This document shows, in pieces, positions 1-8,163 of a stretch of DNA of 64,000 nucleotides. The number at the start of each line of letters is the position of its first letter. Position 1 is the first letter of the stretch. Location of the stretch: positions 20,813-84,812 of the forward strand of contig JBDSLR010000011.1 in the NCBI GenBank assembly GCA_039916305.1. Direction: 5' to 3'. The translations under genes were made by a program, and so were the position numbers. This stretch comes from JACMLD01 sp039916305. Its GTDB lineage: Bacteria > Bacteroidota > Bacteroidia > Chitinophagales > Chitinophagaceae. The notes beneath the pieces were generated by a model. It was given only the letters and a program-made list of their open reading frames with translations, did not search any database and was not told where the DNA came from.

Positions 1-233
1 TTGATAATAAAAAGATGCTATATATTCCTGAAGGTTTTGCCCACGGGTTCCAGGCTTTAACAGACAACTGCGAGTTGCTCTACCACCACACGGAATTTTA
101 TACACCCGGCGCTGAAGCAGGTGTGCGTTATAATGATCCAATTATTGATATAAAATGGCCACTGGCCGTTACAGAAATTTCTGACAGGGATGCTGCGCAT
201 CCCCTGCTGGATACTAATTTCAAAGGAGTTTAA
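1..233 (+). CDS. dTDP-4-dehydrorhamnose 3,5-epimerase family protein, C-terminal part (5' end outside window)
   Basis: This is the C-terminal half of a cupin-fold sugar-nucleotide 3,5-epimerase (RmlC/RfbC family). The frame is open from the first bases, and the residues before the first Met (Asp-Asn-Lys-Lys) continue the family pattern, so the gene starts upstream. The family signature YIPEGFAHGFQAL is followed by an aromatic-rich strand and by NDPIIDIKWP, then the usual SDRD tail. Known members epimerise C3 and C5 of dTDP-4-keto-6-deoxyglucose. The sugar C-methyltransferase gene begins 2 bases after the stop. That pairing is common in pathways for branched deoxysugars, so the substrate may be a 3-C-methyl sugar precursor rather than rhamnose; this last point is inference. 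Confidence 0.85.
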   Translation, partial: DNKKMLYIPEGFAHGFQALTDNCELLYHHTEFYTPGAEAGVRYNDPIIDIKWPLAVTEISDRDAAHPLLDTNFKGV

Positions 234-235
234 TT

Positions 236-1462
236 ATGGAATGCAGATTTTGTAAACAATCACTGACAGCTGTTTTTATAGACCTGTTAAATTCACCGGC
301 ATCCAATTCATTTCTCACCGAACAGCAATTGAATGAGCCGGAGACTTTTTATCCGCTTAAAGTCTACACCTGTCCAAAATGTTTTTTGGTGCAGGTAGAT
401 GAGTATAAGAAATCAGATGCTATTTTCAACAGCGATTACGTATACTTTTCTTCCTACTCTACCAGCTGGCTGCAGCACGCAAAAGATTATACGGCAATGA
501 TGATTGAGCGCTTTGGCCTGAACAGCCAATCGCAGGTTATTGAAGTGGCTTCCAATGACGGGTACCTGCTGCAATATTTTAAAGAAAAGCAAATACCTGT
601 GCTGGGTATAGAACCAACCGCCAACACAGCAAAAGTAGCCATTGAAAAAGGCATCGATTCTGTAGTTGATTTTTTTGGTGTACGGCTGGCAAAAGAACTG
701 CTGGCAAAAAATATACAGGCAGATTTGCTGTTGGGCAATAATGTACTGGCCCATGTGCCCGACATTGTTGACTTTGTGGGTGGCATGAAAGTACTGCTTA
801 AAGATACCGGTGTTGTTACCATGGAGTTTCCGCACCTGATGCAATTGGTAGATAACAGCCAGTTTGATACCATCTACCACGAACATTTTTCTTACCTCTC
901 TTTTTATACGGTACAACAGATTTTTGCCTCCCAGGGGCTTGAGTTGTTTGATGTAGATGAAATACCTACCCATGGCGGCTCCTTGCGCATTTATGCAAAG
1001 CATAAGGCAGATAAGAGCAAATCTATTTCTCCGCACGTTGTGTCATTGCTTAAAAAGGAAGCTGATAAGGGCATGACGGAACTTTCCTATTATGATAACT
1101 TTCAGCAAAAAGCATTAAAGGTTAAAATTGATTTGACAGATTTTTTGCTCCAGCAAAAAAAAGCGGGTAAAACTGTTGCCGCATATGGCGCTGCTGCCAA
1201 GGGCAATACTTTATTGAATTACTGTGGTATTAAAAGTGATTTGATTGATTTTGTTGTTGATGCCAATCCGCACAAGCAAAATAAATATCTTCCGGCCAGC
1301 CATATACCCGTAGTTGATGAAGCACATCTTAAAAGCAGGCAACCTGATTATGTTATCATTTTACCCTGGAATATAAAAGATGAAATCAAAAAGCAATTGA
1401 GCTATATAAAGGATTGGGGCGGAAAATTTGTCGTGTTTATCCCGGAGCTTGAGATATTCTAA
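236..1462 (+). CDS. Sugar C-methyltransferase (NovU/EvaC/TcaB9-type SAM-dependent)
   Basis: This 408-residue protein has the three-part layout of deoxysugar C-methyltransferases. An N-terminal zinc-binding domain has Cys3/Cys6 and Cys46/Cys49. A Rossmann SAM domain has motif I at about 101-112 (VIEVASNDGYLL). A C-terminal C-methyltransferase domain starts at about 250 and contains AYGAAAKGNTLLNY. The YHEHFSYLS segment at about 213 is a hallmark of the family. Known enzymes methylate C3 of a dTDP-4-keto sugar. The gene is almost contiguous with the 3,5-epimerase upstream, so the two probably act in the same branched-sugar pathway. The exact sugar cannot be read from sequence. Confidence 0.88.
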   Translation: MECRFCKQSLTAVFIDLLNSPASNSFLTEQQLNEPETFYPLKVYTCPKCFLVQVDEYKKSDAIFNSDYVYFSSYSTSWLQHAKDYTAMMIERFGLNSQSQVIEVASNDGYLLQYFKEKQIPVLGIEPTANTAKVAIEKGIDSVVDFFGVRLAKELLAKNIQADLLLGNNVLAHVPDIVDFVGGMKVLLKDTGVVTMEFPHLMQLVDNSQFDTIYHEHFSYLSFYTVQQIFASQGLELFDVDEIPTHGGSLRIYAKHKADKSKSISPHVVSLLKKEADKGMTELSYYDNFQQKALKVKIDLTDFLLQQKKAGKTVAAYGAAAKGNTLLNYCGIKSDLIDFVVDANPHKQNKYLPASHIPVVDEAHLKSRQPDYVIILPWNIKDEIKKQLSYIKDWGGKFVVFIPELEIF

Positions 1463-1489
1463 ACAGGTTAATGAACCATTCATCTTAAA

Positions 1490-2617
1490 ATGTTTTGTAT
1501 GCAGGTTACAGCTGAGAAAATTGTTATTAATAAACCGTCTGTCACAGACCTGGAAATTGAATATGTAAATGATGCAATTACCAACGGATGGGGCCCTAAG
1601 TGCTATGAATATATCTACCGCTTTGAGAAAGAATTTGCCAGCTACCAGGGTTCTGCATATGCGATGGCCACGTCCAGCTGCACCGGCGCCATTCATATAG
1701 CACTGATGGCATTGGGCGTAAAGGCGGGCGATGAAGTAATAGCGCCGGATATAACATGGATAGCATCTATTGAACCCATTTTATACATTGGTGCAAAACC
1801 TGTTCTGGTGGATGTATTGCCAGATACATGGTGTATTGATCCTGCAAAAGTTGAGGCAGCCATCACGCAGAAAACAAAAGCAATTATTGTAGTGCATCTG
1901 TATGGAAACGTGGTAGCCATGGACGAGATAATGGCGATAGCAAAAAAGCATAATCTCGTCGTGCTGGAAGATGCGGCTGAAGGTCTTGGATCTGAATACA
2001 AAGGAAAAAAAGCCGGCTCCATTGGCGATGCAGGTGTTTTTTCCTTTCATGGAACAAAGACAATCTCTACAGGGGAGGGCGGTATCATTGTAACCAACAG
2101 GCAGGAGGTGCTGGACAGGGCTAAAATATTAAATGACCATGGCCGCAACCCAAAAATTGGCAAAACATTCTGGATGGAAGAGTATGGGTATAAATACAAG
2201 ATGTCCAATTTGCAGGCGGCAATGGGTTGTGCACAAATAGAAAGGGCAGAAGAACTAATCAACAAAAAAAGGGAAATTTTCAGTTGGTACAAAGAAATGC
2301 TCTCAGCACTTCCATTTCAGTTAAACCCTGAATTGCCGGGTACAAAAAACTCCTACTGGATGCCTACCGTTATAGTTGACAAATCGGTGGATTTTGACAG
2401 GGAGCGTTTTTTTGCATTCATGAAGGAAAATAATATTGACAGCCGTCCATTTTTTTATCCCATATCATCTTTGCCCATGTTTGAAAGCAAACCTGGTAAT
2501 ACAGTATCATACGACATTTATGAGCGGGGAATTAATTTGCCCAGCCATCATGACTTAACCAGGCAGCAGATAGAATATGTTTGTACAGTAATAAAGACAT
2601 TCTTTTATGAGAACTAA
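1490..2617 (+). CDS. DegT/DnrJ/EryC1/StrS family sugar aminotransferase
   Basis: A 375-residue PLP-dependent aminotransferase acting on a keto sugar nucleotide, of the perosamine-synthase type. The PLP lysine is Lys190 in SFHGTKTISTGEGG, and the PLP-stacking segment DAAE lies at 161-164. The N-terminal VINKPS and YAMATSSCTGAIHIAL segments are also typical of the family. A second Met, three codons in (position 1499), is an equally possible start. It overlaps the ATP-grasp gene downstream by 11 bases, which indicates translational coupling. The product is presumably an amino sugar that downstream acyl- or amino-acyl-transferring enzymes modify; this is inference. Confidence 0.9.
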   Translation: MFCMQVTAEKIVINKPSVTDLEIEYVNDAITNGWGPKCYEYIYRFEKEFASYQGSAYAMATSSCTGAIHIALMALGVKAGDEVIAPDITWIASIEPILYIGAKPVLVDVLPDTWCIDPAKVEAAITQKTKAIIVVHLYGNVVAMDEIMAIAKKHNLVVLEDAAEGLGSEYKGKKAGSIGDAGVFSFHGTKTISTGEGGIIVTNRQEVLDRAKILNDHGRNPKIGKTFWMEEYGYKYKMSNLQAAMGCAQIERAEELINKKREIFSWYKEMLSALPFQLNPELPGTKNSYWMPTVIVDKSVDFDRERFFAFMKENNIDSRPFFYPISSLPMFESKPGNTVSYDIYERGINLPSHHDLTRQQIEYVCTVIKTFFYEN

Positions 2618-3635
2618 GGTATTGATAGCGGGACTGGCGGGCGCTTCACTGGGAACGGAAATTGTAAAATGCCTTGTCCAGGCGGGCAGCTATGATATAT
2701 ATGGTTGCGATATTGCCCCGCTTGCATATGGATTATATTCAGAGAAGCTTACTAAGTCTTTTATTGCTGACCGGAATAACTATATACCGTCTGTGATTGA
2801 GATATGCCTTTCCAACAATATTAAATACATCGTCCCGGGTGGAGAGCAGCCAATGGTTATCCTGGGGAGGAACAACCAGGCATTACAGCAAAATAACCTG
2901 GTATTGCTGGGTAACACAATTGATATCATAGAATTGTTTTCCAATAAGGAACGCACGTTTGATTACCTGGCAAGTATTGGTGTTCCTACGCCGGTAACAA
3001 AACGGGTTAACAGTAAAGATGATATCGGTGAAATAAATTTTCCCTGTATTGTAAAACCTTCTTCCGGAACCGGGGGCAGCGATTCTGTTTTCCTGGCTAC
3101 CAATCTGGACGAATGCATTTTATATGTAGAACTTTTGGTTAAGAATAAGCGGGAGGTAATTATCCAGGAATATATTGATGTTGAAGAAGGGGAATTTACT
3201 GTGGGAGTTTTATCAGACACAAAGTCAAACATCATTGGCTCTGTTGCCATGCAGCGGGTTTTTGATTCCAAACTATCTGTTGCTTACCGCGGAACCAAAG
3301 GGCTGATATCAAGCGGATACAGCCAGGGATTAATTGCAGATTTTAAAGACATCCGCAAACAGGCTGAAAATATAGCGCAAAAAGCCGGCAGCAGGGGCCC
3401 GTTTAATATACAGGGACGGGTAAAAAATGGAATACTCGTTCCTTTTGAAATAAATCCGCGATTTTCTGCTTCTACCTACCTGAGGGCCAAAGCGGGATTT
3501 AATGAAATTGATTATTTTTTGAAGCATCTCATTGAAGGAACATATTCTTTTGAATGGGATCTAAAGGAAGGGTATTATTTAAGAAGCTTCGAAGAAATGT
3601 ATCTTCCATTAGACAAAATGAAAGTGCATGATTAA
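2607..3635 (+). CDS. ATP-grasp family ligase (PylC/carbamoyl-phosphate-synthase-like)
   Basis: A 342-residue ATP-grasp enzyme. An N-terminal Rossmann-like pre-ATP-grasp domain (about 1-100) precedes the ATP-binding core with IVKPSSGTGGSDSVF (about 148-162). This is followed by the adenine/Mg region EYIDVEEGEFTVGVL and the metal-binding EINPRFSAS near 277-285. Family members ligate a carboxylate to an amine or thiol through an acyl phosphate. It overlaps the aminotransferase by 11 bases and the next gene by 8 bases. That context suggests, without proof, that it attaches an amino acid or other carboxylate to the amino sugar, or makes that building block. The DNA is AT-richer by eye than most of the window. 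Confidence 0.8.
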   Translation: MRTKVLIAGLAGASLGTEIVKCLVQAGSYDIYGCDIAPLAYGLYSEKLTKSFIADRNNYIPSVIEICLSNNIKYIVPGGEQPMVILGRNNQALQQNNLVLLGNTIDIIELFSNKERTFDYLASIGVPTPVTKRVNSKDDIGEINFPCIVKPSSGTGGSDSVFLATNLDECILYVELLVKNKREVIIQEYIDVEEGEFTVGVLSDTKSNIIGSVAMQRVFDSKLSVAYRGTKGLISSGYSQGLIADFKDIRKQAENIAQKAGSRGPFNIQGRVKNGILVPFEINPRFSASTYLRAKAGFNEIDYFLKHLIEGTYSFEWDLKEGYYLRSFEEMYLPLDKMKVHD

Positions 3636-4848
3636 TTGGCTAACGGAAAATATAGGAACCGGCCCATATCTGGCTATATCTGAAATTTCTGGTGATTTTA
3701 CGATAATAGATGTAAGAAATCTTGTGGATAAAGATGGCAATAAAGAGGATGAAATATTATTAAAGATCGATGAGGGCTTGAATTTGTTAAATGGAGGAAA
3801 GAAGATTGTAGTTTGTTGTGACTATGGAATGTCCAGAAGTAATTCTATTGCAGCTGGAATAATTGCAAGGTATCAGTCAATCTCTTTCTTCGAAGCTGTA
3901 AGTTTATTGCAGAAGAAAGTGCCGGCAGCAGGTATAAAAGTTGAGGTGTTAAATGCGGTTTTTAACGCCGTTAAGACTACTGGTTTTGAGAAAAAGAATG
4001 ATGTTCCAAGAATACTTATAACTGGGGGTGGTGGATTTGTTGGTACAATGCTGGCAAAAAGCCTTGACGAAAATTTTTTCATCAAATCTATTTCAAGTAA
4101 AGATGTTGATTTGATTAATAATCCGGTATTGCTTGATGTCCTGGTAAAAGAAAATGAAATCAATACTTTAATACATCTTGCGAACCCAAGGATTTATACA
4201 TTAAATAAAGCCATGGGCGACAGTATGGTGATGCTTAAAAATGTACTTGAATCTTGTCGCTTGAATGATGTGAAGCTGATGTATGTTTCAAGTTGGGAAG
4301 TGTATTCGGGCTACCGGTCAAATGAATTGCTGGCAGACGAAAACACCCCATTATTTCCCAAAGGTGCATATGGCGAAACAAAATGGCTTTCAGAACAGTT
4401 AATCCAGCATTATAACAAGCTGTTTGGCATGAAGTATTCTATATTGAGGTCAAGTCCAGTTTATGGGTCAAGCAGCGATAAACCTAAATTTATCTATAAT
4501 TTTATAGACAAAGCCAGGAAGGATGAAAAGATAATGACGCATAACTATTTAAACGGTTCCCCCACCCTGGATTTACTGCACATTGATGATTTTATTTCAG
4601 CAATGAGTAAATGCATAGATTTCCCGGGCAATGAAACATTTAATGTTGGTTCCGGTAAATTGTTAAGTACCCTTCAAATAGCCGAACTGATTGTTCGAAG
4701 ATTAAAATCGAAAAGTGTAATTGATTCTACCGGCATCAATAGCTACTATTCAAATATTAAAATGGATTGCTCAAAAGCTATGAAGTTATTATCCTGGAAA
4801 CCTGTTAATACTTTTCAGAATTACCTTAATAAAATCAATTTTGGGTGA
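3628..4848 (+). CDS. Fusion: dual-specificity-phosphatase-like domain + NAD-dependent epimerase/dehydratase
   Basis: This 406-residue protein joins two folds. Residues 1-115 resemble a small dual-specificity phosphatase: the P-loop is C64-DYGMS-R70 (the CX5R signature, followed by Ser71) and a helical region follows. From about 127 begins an extended short-chain dehydrogenase with the nucleotide-binding TGGGGFVG at 132-139. The catalytic pair is Tyr248/Lys252 in AYGETKW, with a SSWEVYSG strand upstream. Such SDRs epimerise, dehydrate or reduce sugar nucleotides. The phosphatase half keeps both Cys and Arg, so it may be active, perhaps removing a phosphate from a sugar intermediate. The ends overlap both neighbouring genes (8 and 4 bases), placing it in the DegT/ATP-grasp unit. 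Confidence 0.8.
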   Translation: MINWLTENIGTGPYLAISEISGDFTIIDVRNLVDKDGNKEDEILLKIDEGLNLLNGGKKIVVCCDYGMSRSNSIAAGIIARYQSISFFEAVSLLQKKVPAAGIKVEVLNAVFNAVKTTGFEKKNDVPRILITGGGGFVGTMLAKSLDENFFIKSISSKDVDLINNPVLLDVLVKENEINTLIHLANPRIYTLNKAMGDSMVMLKNVLESCRLNDVKLMYVSSWEVYSGYRSNELLADENTPLFPKGAYGETKWLSEQLIQHYNKLFGMKYSILRSSPVYGSSSDKPKFIYNFIDKARKDEKIMTHNYLNGSPTLDLLHIDDFISAMSKCIDFPGNETFNVGSGKLLSTLQIAELIVRRLKSKSVIDSTGINSYYSNIKMDCSKAMKLLSWKPVNTFQNYLNKINFG

Positions 4849-5498
4849 TGAGTCGATTAGCTATTATTGGTTCAAATGATTTGGGCAAATTAATAGCTCA
4901 CCACGCTCTTCAGAGTGGCTGGAATGTTGTTGGATTTTTTGATAATAAAAAAGAAAAGGGTATTGCTATTGATAATTACGGTGATATTTTGGGTGCTGTT
5001 GATCAGATCGAGCTGTTCTATAAAGGAGGGAAACTCGATTGTATCATCAATGGTGTCGGCTATACACAGTTTGAATACAGGCAGAAAGTGTTTGACAGTT
5101 TAAAGGGAAAAGTTCCGTTTGCAAATGTAATTCATAATAATACCTATGTTGATAAATCGGTCTCTCTGGGCGAAGGCATTTTTATCTTGCCGGGAACAAC
5201 ACTGGATATGAATGTAAAAATACGCGATAACGTTCTTTTAAATACGGGATGTAATATAGCACATGATTCAGAAATAATGGAACATACGTTTATTGCCCCC
5301 GGTGTTACAATTGCGGGCAATGTTCAGGTCGGTAATTGCAATTTTATCGGGGTCGGCTCAACTATACTTGATGGAATTAGAACATGTCCGAAAGTAGTGG
5401 TAGGTGGAGGCGCACTTGTGTCAAAAAATATTACTGACCCGGGTGTGTACATTGGAATTCCTGCAAGAAGAATAAAAGATAATATGTATTTTAAATAA
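4845..5498 (+). CDS. NeuD/PglD-family sugar O- or N-acyltransferase (left-handed beta-helix)
   Basis: A 217-residue acetyltransferase of the NeuD/PglD type. The N-terminal nucleotide-sugar-binding domain (RLAIIGSNDLGKLIA, about 4-18) is followed from about 105 by hexapeptide repeats forming a left-handed beta-helix. The likely catalytic base is His140 in NTGCNIAH. Relatives acetylate sialic acid or UDP-4-amino-6-deoxy sugars with acetyl-CoA. The start overlaps the stop of the phosphatase-epimerase gene by 4 bases (ATGA). Following a DegT aminotransferase, N-acylation of the new amino group is the simplest role, but this is inference. Confidence 0.85.
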   Translation: MMSRLAIIGSNDLGKLIAHHALQSGWNVVGFFDNKKEKGIAIDNYGDILGAVDQIELFYKGGKLDCIINGVGYTQFEYRQKVFDSLKGKVPFANVIHNNTYVDKSVSLGEGIFILPGTTLDMNVKIRDNVLLNTGCNIAHDSEIMEHTFIAPGVTIAGNVQVGNCNFIGVGSTILDGIRTCPKVVVGGGALVSKNITDPGVYIGIPARRIKDNMYFK

Positions 5499-5513
5499 TT
5501 AATATCTAATACA

Positions 5514-6251
5514 ATGGACGAGATAAAAAAGTTTGAACTTCAAAGAGCACAGCAAATCGAAGACATGGGTAAAGACCAGTCAATGAAAGCTGCAGGGATA
5601 GATTTTATGTTAAATACATCAAAGTATAATTATACATATAATTTTACCTGGCTTGGTCGCCCGATTATTCAATATCCGCAGGATATGATTGCTCTACAGG
5701 AAATAATTTGGTCGGTAAAACCCGATCTGATTATTGAAACAGGTATAGCACATGGAGGTTCTTTGATATTCAGTGCTTCGATATTAGAGCTTTTAGGCAA
5801 CAATGGTCAGGTTCTTGGAATTGATATAGATATAAGAGAGCATAATAGGCAAGAAATAGAGAAGCATCCGTTGGCAAAACGGATCACAATGATTCAAGGG
5901 TCATCAATTGAAGCCGATACTATCAAACAAGTCCACGAATTTGCAAAAGGCAAGGAAAAAATTATGGTTATATTAGATTCTAATCATACCCATGATCATG
6001 TATTAAATGAACTGATTGCATACTCCTCTTTAGTTAGTAAAGATAGTTACCTGATTGTATTTGACACAGCAGTGGAAGATTTACCGGAAGATTTCGATTG
6101 GGGAGGTCGTCCCTGGGGCAAAGGGAATAATCCCAAAACAGCAGTTTGGGAATTCCTTAAAACTAATACCGGCTTTGAAATTGATAACTCAATGGATCAT
6201 AAACTATTGATTTCTGTAGCACCAGACGGATACCTGAAAAGGGTAAAATAG
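5514..6251 (+). CDS. CmcI-like SAM-dependent methyltransferase (cephalosporin-hydroxylase/rhamnosyl O-methyltransferase family)
   Basis: A 245-residue class I methyltransferase of the family named after CmcI. The SAM site is seen in LIIETGIAHGGS (72-83) and the acidic LGIDIDIR. A metal- or substrate-site strand VILDSNHTHDHV follows near 155, and the C-terminal half carries the typical FDWGGRPWGKGNNP. Members in glycan clusters usually O-methylate sugars (rhamnosyl O-methyltransferase). It lies 15 bases behind the NeuD-like gene and 6 bases before a glycosyltransferase gene. The surrounding stretch, about 2.6-6.2 kb, is AT-rich by eye. Confidence 0.82.
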   Translation: MDEIKKFELQRAQQIEDMGKDQSMKAAGIDFMLNTSKYNYTYNFTWLGRPIIQYPQDMIALQEIIWSVKPDLIIETGIAHGGSLIFSASILELLGNNGQVLGIDIDIREHNRQEIEKHPLAKRITMIQGSSIEADTIKQVHEFAKGKEKIMVILDSNHTHDHVLNELIAYSSLVSKDSYLIVFDTAVEDLPEDFDWGGRPWGKGNNPKTAVWEFLKTNTGFEIDNSMDHKLLISVAPDGYLKRVK

Positions 6252-6257
6252 TATTCT

Positions 6258-7163
6258 ATGAAACCCCTCGTTTCAATTGGCGTACCCACTTATAACCGGC
6301 CTGAAATGCTCGAAAGAACATTGCAAAGCCTGCTTGGGCAAACCTATGAAAATATCGAGATCATCGTCTCTGACAATTGTTCCACAAACAGTCAAGTTGA
6401 AGCAGTGATGAGCCGCTTCATTGCTGACAAAAGAATCAAGTATTTTCGGCAACCTGTTAACAAAGGCGCCATTTTTAACTTTAATTTTTTGTTGGAAAAG
6501 TTTTCAGGTAGCTATGTCATGAGATTGGGAGATGACGATTGGGTTGAGCCAAACTATATTGAGTGTTGCGTAGAATTTTTAGAACAGAATCCTGGTTATG
6601 TTGGCGCATACGGACAAACAAGACTGTATGATGTTGGCGGTAAATTTGTTAAATATGATCCTGCAATAAATATGGATCAGGATTCATACCGGGAGCGGAT
6701 GGTTTATTATCTTGAAAATGTGAACCAGAACGGATGTTATTTCGGACTTATTCGTGCCAATAATATGCAATGTGTATTTGTATGTAAAAAACTTGCAGAT
6801 GATTGGCTGGGTATTGCGCGGTTAAGCTTTGGGGGTAAAATCAAGATGCTTGACAATACCAGTTTAAATCTTTCACAGGGAGGAGCTGGTAATTCCATGG
6901 AGAATATTGTGAAAGCACTTGGAGGTTCAAGGTTTAACGAGTACTTCCCGCATTTAACCATAGCACTGAATGTATATGCTGATATTTTGTGGAACAGCCC
7001 GGTCTACAAAAAAATTGGATTTATAAAAAGGCAATCGCTGGCTTTGGTTTGCGCAGAAACGGTTTACCGGCGCTTCAATGTTAAGAATGAAATTAAATGG
7101 GCTTACAGAGGATTTCTGAAAGCTTCCTTTTTTCCTGGCATCCTGAAAAGACACGCAAATTAG
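6258..7163 (+). CDS. Glycosyltransferase family 2
   Basis: A 301-residue GT-A fold glycosyltransferase. The N-terminus PLVSIGVPTYNRPEMLERT is the classic GT2 start, followed by EIIVSDNCS and the metal-binding acidic motif in RLGDDDW at about 92-98. No transmembrane segment is evident, so it should act at the cytoplasmic face of the membrane, adding one sugar to a lipid-linked intermediate. The donor and linkage cannot be told from sequence. The C-terminal part (from about 200) is less conserved and contains basic and aromatic residues that might contact the membrane. Confidence 0.88.
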   Translation: MKPLVSIGVPTYNRPEMLERTLQSLLGQTYENIEIIVSDNCSTNSQVEAVMSRFIADKRIKYFRQPVNKGAIFNFNFLLEKFSGSYVMRLGDDDWVEPNYIECCVEFLEQNPGYVGAYGQTRLYDVGGKFVKYDPAINMDQDSYRERMVYYLENVNQNGCYFGLIRANNMQCVFVCKKLADDWLGIARLSFGGKIKMLDNTSLNLSQGGAGNSMENIVKALGGSRFNEYFPHLTIALNVYADILWNSPVYKKIGFIKRQSLALVCAETVYRRFNVKNEIKWAYRGFLKASFFPGILKRHAN

Positions 7164-7251
7164 CCTGCTCATAACCCTATTAAAGCAGCTACGGAATTTT
7201 CTACGCCGTATAGCGCATGTAATCTTTTTCAATTTTTACAAAAGGAAGGCC

Positions 7252-8160
7252 TTGCAGGAGGAATTGAAAACCTGGAAGACTAATTTTATGCCGCCCGGGC
7301 ATTTCTACAGTCCCTTTCCGGATTCGGATTTCCTGGTAAAAAACAAAGAGCAGCTATTTTCAAAAAAAACAGGGACAGCACTACCAGGACTTGAACTGTT
7401 TGAAAATGAGCAATACTTTTTTTTAGAAAAATTATCAAAGTATTACCAGCCACGGATTTTTCCAACTGAAAAGGAGCAAGGCTTTCGCTACTATTTCAAT
7501 AACCAGTATTTCTCCTTTTCGGACGCAGTTTTTTTATACTGTCTCATCAGGGAAATAAACCCAAAAAAAATTATTGAGATTGGTTCCGGGTTTTCCTCTG
7601 CTGCCATGCTTGATATAAACGAGCAGTATTGCAATAATAGTATAGCACTTACTTTTATTGAACCTTATCCGGCCGAGCGGCTGGATGGCCTTATTAAAGA
7701 CGGCGATAACTGTACTATCATCCGGAGTTTTGTACAGCAGGTGCCGCCTGACCTGTTTTTGGATTTGCAGGAAGACGATATACTATTTATAGACTCCTCC
7801 CATATTTTAAAAACAGGAAGCGATCTTAATCATCTTTTGTTTAATGTGCTGCCGGTTTTAAAAAAAGGGGTACTGGTACATTTTCATGATATTTTTTTCC
7901 CGTTTGAATATCCTGCTGAATGGATAATTGAACAGCAACGTGGCTGGAATGAGGCTTATGCAGTCCGCTCCTTTCTTCAATTCAATGATACCTTCAGGAT
8001 AGTATTGTTTACTTCCTTCCTTGAAAATATTTATAAAGATTGGTTTGAACTGCATATGCCGCTTTGCTTAACGCCACATGAGCAATGGCCTGTTGCTGGT
8101 AGCGGCCATCGTTATCTTGAAACCGGGGGGCAGAGCCTGTACCTGCGAAAAGTGAAATAG
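7252..8160 (+). CDS. Class I SAM-dependent methyltransferase (Methyltransf_24-like)
   Basis: A 302-residue protein with a SAM-binding motif KIIEIGSGFSSAAMLD at about 105-120. An acidic strand with LFIDSSHIL at about 178 and VLVHFHDIFFPFEYP at about 206-220 also occur in Methyltransf_24 proteins of glycan loci. The chosen start is TTG at 7252, preceded by AAAGGAAGG, a good ribosome binding site by Bacteroidota standards. An in-frame ATG lies 12 codons later (7288) and is an alternative. It probably O-methylates a sugar of the repeat unit. It sits between two glycosyltransferase genes, only 3 bases before the next. Confidence 0.72.
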   Translation: MQEELKTWKTNFMPPGHFYSPFPDSDFLVKNKEQLFSKKTGTALPGLELFENEQYFFLEKLSKYYQPRIFPTEKEQGFRYYFNNQYFSFSDAVFLYCLIREINPKKIIEIGSGFSSAAMLDINEQYCNNSIALTFIEPYPAERLDGLIKDGDNCTIIRSFVQQVPPDLFLDLQEDDILFIDSSHILKTGSDLNHLLFNVLPVLKKGVLVHFHDIFFPFEYPAEWIIEQQRGWNEAYAVRSFLQFNDTFRIVLFTSFLENIYKDWFELHMPLCLTPHEQWPVAGSGHRYLETGGQSLYLRKVK

Positions 8161-8163
8161 CGA

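Noticed and set aside
413..1036. Open frame of 207 codons on the - strand inside the C-methyltransferase gene
   Set aside because: Antisense to a well-supported gene, no motif, and unusual amino-acid make-up; shadow of the coding strand.
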